DNA of 36,013 bases. It comes from Bacillota bacterium (lineage in GTDB: Bacteria > Bacillota > Clostridia > Oscillospirales > Oscillospiraceae). The translations under genes were made by a program, and so were the position numbers. Location of the stretch: positions 1 through 36,013 of the forward strand of contig JAUMWD010000016.1 of assembly GCA_030529825.1 (NCBI GenBank), read 5' to 3'. Positions within the stretch are counted from its first letter, which is position 1, and each line of letters begins with the position of its first letter. Below the pieces are notes generated by a model, which did no database searches, was not told where the DNA came from, and saw only the letters and a list, made by a program, of their open reading frames with translations. Shown piece after piece: positions 30,847 to 36,013 of the stretch.

Positions 30847-32106
30847 TCAGTTCAGCAGTACCGCCGCAGCAGCGCCGAGCACCGTGGCCTCATTGGCTGT
30901 GACGAACTCATACTTGCGGCCCATGATTTCCTCCGCATAAATTGCCATGCAATCCTCTAAAAGAGGCTTGAACAGGCGGCTCTTTTTATACAGGGAGCCA
31001 TCCACCGCAATACACACGGGTTTGTCTGCTCCCTCGCCTGTCAGCATGAGTATTCCGCAGAGAATGCAGGCAACACAGCGTGCTGCACGGTCAAAGATTT
31101 CATTAATTATGTAAACCATATTCACCGCGTCCTCACCCACAATGCCCTTGGGCAGCTTGCCGCTTCCCCATTTATCCGCCGTGGGGGTATCAAGGAATTT
31201 GAGGTCAAGGATAAATTCCCTTCCCTTTTCGGAGAACACATCCTCCTCCGCCGCGGCACGAAGCGTATGAAGGCAAAGCTGGCCGATATAACGGCCGGAG
31301 CTCATTTTTTCGCCTGTAGACTTGCCTTCATCTGAAAGCGTGCTATCCATCTCACAGTCAATATCGCCCTGTGGGAAACCGCAGTAGGAGCCGGTTTCAA
31401 GGTTAATGAGCATTTTTTCATTGCCTTTGATGCCCAGCTTTTCGATTTTTTTATCAGGCAGCATACAGCAGGTGTTCACGCCTGTGCCTGCCACAAGGCC
31501 GACAAAGCCGCCGTACATGCTCTTTTTCAGAAGTGCGCTGCCGCCCAGCAGCGTTGCCGGTGTGTCATTCAGGACAATGATTTTCTTTTCGGGAACACCT
31601 AATCTCATAAGCTCGGCCATCAAGTCCGCGCCCAGAAGCTTGCCCTCAGCACCGTGTATCTCAACCTGCTTTGTGAGGTTTATCACGCGGCTGTCCTTAT
31701 CGGGGGTAACCTCTGCAGGATAGGAAAAGCAAAATCCGATCGCCTCGGCATCCTTGACAATAGGCAAAAGTCTCTCCGCCGTGTGGGAAATGAAATCCTC
31801 CCATTCAACAGGCTCTTTTGCTCCGGGCATATCATACCTCTGCATATTTTCGATATTCGCGCCGTCTCTTGTAAAAGACACCAGTGCCGTGCGGAAATTG
31901 GTACCTCCTGCATCAATGACCGCCACCTTGCGGTCCCGAGGCACCTGCTTCTCACCACGGAGGTAGGTGGGAATCATGGGAACGGCCTCCTGTTTTTCCT
32001 TAAGCCCGTTCTGCATCATTTCACAAACTGCCCTGCTGTATGTATCAAGCTCAACGCGGTCGGCGTTCATGCCGTGGCGCACCATGAATTCTGCTGATTT
32101 TATCAT
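30847..32106 (-). CDS. Hexokinase of the eukaryotic (hexokinase_1/2) type
   Basis: 419 residues. The sequence follows the eukaryotic hexokinase pattern rather than ROK glucokinases. VIDAGGTNFRTALVSF binds phosphate, GFCFSYPAE and INLTKQVEIHG...GADLMAEL match the sugar-binding region, LNDTPATLLGGS holds the catalytic Asp, and GLVAGTGVNTCCM, MLINLETGSYCGFP and VAVDGSLYKKSRLFKPLL complete the fold. It phosphorylates glucose or another hexose with ATP. The length is that of a single 50-kDa-type domain. A few bacteria carry such enzymes. It is monocistronic and downstream of an unrelated terminator. Confidence 0.88.
   Translation of the reverse strand: MIKSAEFMVRHGMNADRVELDTYSRAVCEMMQNGLKEKQEAVPMIPTYLRGEKQVPRDRKVAVIDAGGTNFRTALVSFTRDGANIENMQRYDMPGAKEPVEWEDFISHTAERLLPIVKDAEAIGFCFSYPAEVTPDKDSRVINLTKQVEIHGAEGKLLGADLMAELMRLGVPEKKIIVLNDTPATLLGGSALLKKSMYGGFVGLVAGTGVNTCCMLPDKKIEKLGIKGNEKMLINLETGSYCGFPQGDIDCEMDSTLSDEGKSTGEKMSSGRYIGQLCLHTLRAAAEEDVFSEKGREFILDLKFLDTPTADKWGSGKLPKGIVGEDAVNMVYIINEIFDRAARCVACILCGILMLTGEGADKPVCIAVDGSLYKKSRLFKPLLEDCMAIYAEEIMGRKYEFVTANEATVLGAAAAVLLN
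31107..31116 (+). repeat. TTATGTAAAC dispersed 10-mer, copy 12
   Basis: Inside the hexokinase gene, antisense; the gene encodes Val-Tyr-Ile. Confidence 0.8.
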
Positions 32107-32128
32107 TTCCTACTCCTGAACCAAATCT

Positions 32129-32159
32129 AAAAAATCGGCGGCATTGCCGCCGATTTTTT
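32129..32159 (-). terminator. Terminator of the nfeD-SPFH operon
   Basis: Perfect 14-bp arms (32129-32142, 32146-32159) with loop ATT, 12 bases beyond the SPFH stop codon and upstream of the hexokinase gene. Confidence 0.92.
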
Positions 32160-32171
32160 TAAATTCTCTAT

Positions 32172-33086
32172 TTATTTCTTAATGGTTTCAATAACGCCCT
32201 CTGCAAGACCGGCTATACCCTGGATTTCGCTGGGTATAATAATCTTTGTGGCCTGGCCCTGTGCCGCTGCGGTGAAGGCCTCGAGAGCCTTGATTTTAAG
32301 CACTGCTTCGCTGGGCATTGCCTCATTAATCAGACGGATACCTTCTGCGGTTGCCTTCTGAACCTTGAGGATTGCTTCAGCTTCGCCTTCTGCCTCAAGA
32401 ATCTGCTGCTGCTTCTTTGCATCTGCACGCAGGATTGCGGATTCCTTTTCGCCTTCTGCTTCGAGGATTGCGGAGCGCTTTTCACCCTCTGCGCGAAGGA
32501 TGGCTTCACGGCGTTCACGCTCTGCCTTCATCTGCTTCTCCATTGCAGACTGGATCTCACGGGGAGGCAGAATGTTTTTCAGCTCAACGCGGTTGACCTT
32601 GATGCCCCAGGGGTCGGTGGCTTCGTCAAGGATGGTGCGCATCTGGCTGTTAATGAGGTCACGGCTGGTGAGGCACTGGTCAAGCTCAAGGTCGCCGATG
32701 ATGTTACGAAGAGTGGTTGCGGAAAGATTTTCAATTGCAACCATGGGGTACTCAATGCCGTAGGTGTAGAGCTTGGGATCGGTTATCTGGAAATAGATAA
32801 CCGTATCAATCTGCATGGTGACATTATCCTTGGTGATAACGGGCTGGGGCGGGAAGTCGGCTACCTGTTCCTTAAGGGAAACAATCTTTGCAACCTTCTC
32901 AAAGAAGGGCCACTTCATATGGATGCCTACGCTCCAGGTTTCCTTATATGCACCCAGGCGTTCAATGACAAATGCCTTACTCTGCTGGACAATGCGGATA
33001 TTTCTTACAGCAATGATAATTACTATAATTGCAAGAAGTGCAACCCATATCCAGCTGTAGTCAGCTCCGGTATTATTCTCAAACAT
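32172..33086 (-). CDS. SPFH/band-7 (stomatin-like) membrane protein
   Basis: 304 residues. One N-terminal membrane helix (about 11-27) is followed by the SPFH domain (VIERLGAYKETWSVGIHMKWPFFEKVAKIVSLKEQ...TKDNVTMQIDTVIYFQITDP). Next come a long Ala/Glu/Lys/Arg coiled coil built on repeats of ILRAEGEKRSAILEAEGEKES (about 190-245) and the ending IIIPSEIQGIAG. These proteins form large rings that organise membrane microdomains and bind membrane proteases. It lies directly downstream of an NfeD gene, the standard pairing for this family. Confidence 0.95.
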   Translation of the reverse strand: MFENNTGADYSWIWVALLAIIVIIIAVRNIRIVQQSKAFVIERLGAYKETWSVGIHMKWPFFEKVAKIVSLKEQVADFPPQPVITKDNVTMQIDTVIYFQITDPKLYTYGIEYPMVAIENLSATTLRNIIGDLELDQCLTSRDLINSQMRTILDEATDPWGIKVNRVELKNILPPREIQSAMEKQMKAERERREAILRAEGEKRSAILEAEGEKESAILRADAKKQQQILEAEGEAEAILKVQKATAEGIRLINEAMPSEAVLKIKALEAFTAAAQGQATKIIIPSEIQGIAGLAEGVIETIKK

Positions 33087-33109
33087 TTTCTATTCCTCCT
33101 ATACATTTA

Positions 33110-33571
33110 TTACTGTACCACGGTTGCCGTGGTCTTATTCACAATGACCTTGACTCCCTCAATACGCACTGTGGTTACCAGCTCGCCCTGAGGAATAATT
33201 TCATCGTTCTCACTGCGGGCAGTCCATGTTTTGCCGTCGACATACACAGCACCCGTTCCTGAAATATTGTCAATGGTTTCGGTGACGCGGCACTCCGTGC
33301 CGATGATTTTATCGGCATTGGTGGGCTGAACCTTTCCGTTAACATACTTCTTTACAATAGGACGAGTGAAGTAAAGTGAAGCTCCTGACACAAGGATGAA
33401 CACCACAATCTGAAGCCACACAGGTGCATCAAGCAATGCACATACCATGGCCGCAAGCGCGCCCAGAGCAAACCACACCGATGTAAGGCCCACGGTTATT
33501 CCCTCAACCACAAGGAAAAAAACTGCGGCAATAATCCAAAAGCCTGTCATACTCATTCCGAATATCGACAT
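33110..33571 (-). CDS. NfeD-like membrane protein
   Basis: 153 residues from ATG 33571, where GGAGGTGA lies five bases upstream. Two to three membrane helices (about 9-70) lead to a C-terminal OB-fold (GTECRVTETIDNISGTGAVYVDGKTWTARSENDEIIPQGELVTTVRIEGVKVIV), the NfeD1b short form. It partners the SPFH protein encoded 23 bases downstream. Together they probably shape membrane domains. It has its own promoter. Confidence 0.9.
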   Translation of the reverse strand: MSIFGMSMTGFWIIAAVFFLVVEGITVGLTSVWFALGALAAMVCALLDAPVWLQIVVFILVSGASLYFTRPIVKKYVNGKVQPTNADKIIGTECRVTETIDNISGTGAVYVDGKTWTARSENDEIIPQGELVTTVRIEGVKVIVNKTTATVVQ

Positions 33572-33602
33572 AGTATTCACCTCCATATAAATTTCTGTTT
33601 TT

Positions 33603-33631
33603 ATTTTATTACATATTACTAAAAATCGCAA
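33603..33631 (-). promoter_or_regulatory. Promoter of the nfeD-SPFH operon
   Basis: On the minus strand TTGCGA (33631-33626), 17 bases, TAAAAT (33608-33603). Confidence 0.55.
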
Positions 33632-33718
33632 TAGGAAACTGCTGTATCATAAGCATAATTATTACTCTTTCTATTAAACGCCTGCACCGACAAACTGCAA
33701 CAATTCACACTTTTACAC

Positions 33719-33747
33719 TTTACTTTTATGCAGTAGTGATGTACAAT
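33719..33747 (+). promoter_or_regulatory. Promoter of the yerC-methyltransferase-hslO operon
   Basis: TTTACT (33719-33724), 17 bases, TACAAT (33742-33747). Confidence 0.5.
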
Positions 33748-33806
33748 ATTAGCATGTAAAATTGATTTTTAAACCTTTGCTTTCATATTCAGGAGGTTCA
33801 AATTTT

Positions 33807-34106
33807 ATGAACAAGCTAAACAGGAAGCCCCGCAATGCTGATATGTACAAGGCTATTCTCACCCTCGAAAGTGTCGAGGAATGTATGGCTTTTTTCGATG
33901 ATCTCTGCACCGTCACCGAAATTCAGGCCATGGAGCAGCGTTATCAGGTTGCCGTATGCCTCAACAAGGGCATGATTTATAATGACATCCTCGCAGAGAC
34001 CGGTGCATCCAGCGCCACCATCAGCCGTGTAAACCGTTCCCTTCAGTACGGCAAGGACGGCTACGAAATCGTATTTAACCGTTTAGCGGCAAAGGAAGAC
34101 CAATGA
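33807..34106 (+). CDS. yerC: YerC/YecD family TrpR-like DNA-binding protein
   Basis: 99 residues from ATG 33807, with AGGAGG ten bases upstream. A TrpR-type helix-turn-helix is clear: TEIQAMEQRYQVAVCLNKGMIYNDILAETGASSATISRVNRSLQYGKDGYE. YerC/YecD proteins resemble the Trp repressor, but their ligand and targets are generally unknown. It overlaps the next gene by 4 bp (ATGA) and so is translated together with the methyltransferase. Confidence 0.9.
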   Translation: MNKLNRKPRNADMYKAILTLESVEECMAFFDDLCTVTEIQAMEQRYQVAVCLNKGMIYNDILAETGASSATISRVNRSLQYGKDGYEIVFNRLAAKEDQ

Positions 34107-34840
34107 GCACCGCCTACGGTCCTCTCGCCTTTTGGTACGACAGGCTCACCACAGATGTACCCTATGAGGCTTTTGCTGACTTTTACGAAAATGAATTTGT
34201 GGCAGACGGCGGAGAATTCAAGACTCTGCTGGATTTCTGCTGCGGCACCGGTACCCTGACATGGATTATGGCTCAACGAGGTTATGAGATGATTGCCGCA
34301 GATGAGTCACCGGATATGCTTATGCAGGCATCAGGCAAAGCGGCGGAGTCGGTTGTTCCGCCGCTGTTCCTATGTCAGGAGGCAGCGCAGCTCGACCTCT
34401 ACGGCACAGTTGACGCGGCATTCTGCTCACTTGACGGAGTGGACTATATTCCTCACGAGGATTTACCGGAGGTATTTCGCAGGCTGCACCTCTTCGTGCG
34501 TCCCGACGGACTTTTGATTTTTGATGTTAAAACGCCGGAATGGTTCCGCAGCGTTGACGGAGAAATATTTGTAGACGAGACCGATGATATGCTTTGCCTC
34601 TGGCGCGCCGATTTTGATGAAGCGGAAAACAGCATCTGCTACGGCATGGACATTTTTTCAAAGCATGGCAGGCTTTGGCGGAGAGAAAACGAGGAGCATA
34701 TCGAATACGCCCACGAGCCGGAAATGCTCAAGGCATTGCTCGAAAACGCCGGCTTTGAGAGCATCCGTATCTGCACCGAATGTCCGCAGAACGATAAGGG
34801 CAGAATATTCATAGCCGCAAAGCGAAACAGCATATACTGA
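34103..34840 (+). CDS. Class I SAM-dependent methyltransferase
   Basis: 245 residues. The SAM-binding motif I reads LLDFCCGTGTLTWIMAQRG (about 42-60), followed by the acidic residue in MIAADESPDMLMQA and motif IV-like AAFCSLDGVDYI. The N-terminus YGPLAFWYDRLTTDVPYEAFADFY is typical of a group of small Firmicute methyltransferases of unknown substrate. It is coupled to yerC upstream, and hslO begins 15 bases downstream. Confidence 0.88.
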   Translation: MSTAYGPLAFWYDRLTTDVPYEAFADFYENEFVADGGEFKTLLDFCCGTGTLTWIMAQRGYEMIAADESPDMLMQASGKAAESVVPPLFLCQEAAQLDLYGTVDAAFCSLDGVDYIPHEDLPEVFRRLHLFVRPDGLLIFDVKTPEWFRSVDGEIFVDETDDMLCLWRADFDEAENSICYGMDIFSKHGRLWRRENEEHIEYAHEPEMLKALLENAGFESIRICTECPQNDKGRIFIAAKRNSIY

Positions 34841-34855
34841 GAAAGAAGAAACGAA

Positions 34856-35737
34856 ATGGATAGAATTCTACGCGCAACAGCCGGCGACGGCTTTATCAAA
34901 ATGTCTGCCGTAACCGCTCGCGATACGGTTCAGCGGGCAAAGGATATTCACAATTGCACTCCCACCACCGCAGCTGCTCTGGGGCGCACACTCTGTGCCG
35001 CCTCCATACTGGGCAATCTGCTTAAAGAGGATGACGGTACACTCACCATCCGCATCAATGGCGGCGGCCCCATCGGAAGCGTCATTGCCGTTTCCGATTC
35101 CATGGGCTTTGTCCGCGGCTATGTTACCGAGCCTTCCGTTGACCTGCCTCTGCGAGCTGACGGCAAGCTCAATGTTGGCGGCGCTGTCGGCACCGACGGT
35201 ATGTTTACCGTCAGCCGTGACATCGGTCTCAAGGAGCCCTATATCGGCTCAACCCAGCTTGTTTCCGGCGAAATCGCCGAGGATCTCACCGCATATATGT
35301 TAGAGAGCGAGCAGATTCCGGCAGCCTGCGGTTTAGGCGTTCTTATTGACACCGACCTGTCCGTCAAGGCAGCCGGCGGCTTCATTGTACAGCTCATGCC
35401 CGGGGCCTCCGATGAGCTCATAGATATACTTGAGGAAAACATCTTCATGATGGACCAGCTCACCACCATCCTTGATGAGGACGGTCTTGAGGAGGTTTTC
35501 GCCCAGGTTTTGAAGGGACTTCCCTACCACATTGTAGGTGAGGATGAGGTCGGCTACAAATGCTATTGCAGCCGTGAGCGTGTTTCCGAGGCCGTAATGG
35601 GCGTCGGAAAGAGCGAGCTTGAGGCAATGATTGACGAAGGTCAGACTGTTGAGGTCAGCTGCCAGTTTTGCGACACCGTTTATGAGTTCACTCCCGATGA
35701 TTTGCGGGAACTTTTATGTGACGGCAAAAAAGATTAA
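34856..35737 (+). CDS. hslO: Redox-regulated chaperone Hsp33
   Basis: 293 residues, the usual length. The N-terminal domain starts MDRILRATAGDGFIKMSAVTARDTVQRAKDIH, and INGGGPIGSVIAVSD is characteristic. The C-terminal redox switch has the four zinc-binding cysteines as CYC (YKCYCSRERV) and CQFC. Oxidation releases zinc, unfolds the linker and activates the chaperone against unfolding proteins. It is third in the operon after yerC and the methyltransferase; the tRNA promoter follows at once. Confidence 0.96.
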   Translation: MDRILRATAGDGFIKMSAVTARDTVQRAKDIHNCTPTTAAALGRTLCAASILGNLLKEDDGTLTIRINGGGPIGSVIAVSDSMGFVRGYVTEPSVDLPLRADGKLNVGGAVGTDGMFTVSRDIGLKEPYIGSTQLVSGEIAEDLTAYMLESEQIPAACGLGVLIDTDLSVKAAGGFIVQLMPGASDELIDILEENIFMMDQLTTILDEDGLEEVFAQVLKGLPYHIVGEDEVGYKCYCSRERVSEAVMGVGKSELEAMIDEGQTVEVSCQFCDTVYEFTPDDLRELLCDGKKD

Positions 35738-35755
35738 AAAACAGAAAAAATATGG

Positions 35756-35784
35756 TTGACAATTGAACTCGGTTTTTGTATAAT
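35756..35784 (+). promoter_or_regulatory. Promoter of the tRNA cluster
   Basis: TTGACA (35756-35761), 17 bases, TATAAT (35779-35784), a full consensus match 14 bases before tRNA-Val. Confidence 0.88.
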
Positions 35785-35798
35785 AAACAAGCTGACGC

Positions 35799-35875
35799 GG
35801 GAGCTTAGCTCAGCTGGTTAGAGCACCTGCCTTACAAGCAGGGGGTCATTGGTTCGAGTCCAATAGTTCCCACCA
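35799..35875 (+). tRNA. tRNA-Val (anticodon TAC)
   Basis: 77 bases with encoded CCA. The acceptor stem GGGAGCT pairs with AGTTCCC. The anticodon loop CTTACAA on stem CCTGC/GCAGG gives TAC, and the T-arm GGTTCGAGTCC is normal. Confidence 0.95.
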
Positions 35876-35881
35876 CAGCGT

Positions 35882-35957
35882 GCCTCTGTAGCTCAGTAGG
35901 TAGAGCAGCGGATTGAAAATCCGCGTGTCGTTGGTTCAACTCCGACCGGAGGCACCA
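35882..35957 (+). tRNA. tRNA-Phe (anticodon GAA)
   Basis: 76 bases with encoded CCA. The acceptor GCCTCTG pairs with CGGAGGC through one wobble. The loop TTGAAAA on stem GCGGA/TCCGC gives GAA. The T-loop reads GGTTCAACTCC. Confidence 0.95.
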
Positions 35958-35976
35958 TCCCATCTTCGGATGGGAT
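35957..35976 (+). other. UUCG-capped spacer hairpin between tRNA genes
   Basis: ATCCCATC-TTCG-GATGGGAT, perfect 8-bp arms with the very stable C(UUCG)G closure. It starts at the terminal A of the tRNA-Phe CCA and may guide RNase processing. Confidence 0.6.
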
Positions 35977-35980
35977 ATAT

Positions 35981-36013
35981 GCGGGCTTAGCTCATCCGGT
36001 AGAGCGCCACCTT
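35981..36013 (+). tRNA. Partial tRNA, probably tRNA-Gly
   Basis: The first 33 bases (GCGGGCTTAGCTCATCCGGT...) show the acceptor 5' strand and D-arm. The window ends before the anticodon. The acceptor and D-arm wording fits bacterial tRNA-Gly (GCC). Confidence 0.65.

Noticed and set aside
7028-31116. TTATGTAAAC as a DnaA box
   Set aside because: DnaA boxes read TTATNCACA; only the first four bases agree, and there is no origin-like clustering or dnaA/dnaN context.

Overview
The window looks like chromosomal DNA of an anaerobic Clostridia-type Firmicute, probably an uncultured gut member of the Oscillospiraceae/Ruminococcaceae group. The evidence is strong GGAGG-type ribosome binding sites, sigma-A promoters of the TTGACA-17-TATAAT kind, a CIRCE element, the infC-rpmI-rplT order with a leader terminator, SLH-domain proteins, and clostridial families such as ABC_trans_CmpB, DUF3810 and YerC. 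I see no phage, transposase, rRNA or CRISPR array. The taxonomy is an inference.

Layout. 0.1-6.6 kb: a secreted SLH-anchored C69 dipeptidase, a GAPDH with Ala where NAD-specific enzymes have Asp, a soluble histidine-kinase-like protein without the usual His, and a tatD-phosphatase pair. 6.6-11.1 kb: a DUF364 protein with an acetyltransferase, a Y-family polymerase divergent from a LexA-like XRE-S24 repressor, and a membrane metallopeptidase-like DUF3810 protein. 11.2-12.6 kb: the infC-rpmI-rplT translation operon with an attenuator leader and an ATC start codon. 12.7-15.7 kb: a small membrane protein, deoC, a double-OB SSB-like protein, a lipoprotein and a glyoxalase-fold protein. 15.8-21.3 kb: an overlapping glycogen operon, glgB-glgA-GH13. 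21.4-24.2 kb: a CIRCE-controlled small heat-shock protein and a membrane-anchored secreted protein. 22.8-26.8 kb: a polar amino-acid ABC importer co-transcribed with an M20 amidohydrolase. 27.0-29.9 kb: a zur-znuA-znuC-znuB zinc operon. 30.0-33.6 kb: an orphan membrane protein, a eukaryote-type hexokinase and an SPFH/NfeD pair. 33.8-36.0 kb: yerC-methyltransferase-hslO, then tRNA-Val, tRNA-Phe and a truncated tRNA, probably Gly.

How the genes work together. GlgB, GlgA and the GH13 enzyme build, branch and trim glycogen, and the hexokinase and GAPDH feed central sugar metabolism. The C69 peptidase, the importer and the M20 hydrolase could form a peptide or amino-acid scavenging route. The promoters of the C69 gene and the importer both carry clusters of TGAAT/ATTCA half-sites. 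Stress functions (Hsp20, Hsp33, polymerase IV with its repressor, Zur) are scattered through the window.

The most unusual signal is a dispersed 10-mer, TTATGTAAAC, found twelve times on both strands. All copies lie inside genes and they are read in several frames; chance predicts about 0.07 copies. It resembles uptake-signal-like or chromosome-organising words, but I do not recognise it.
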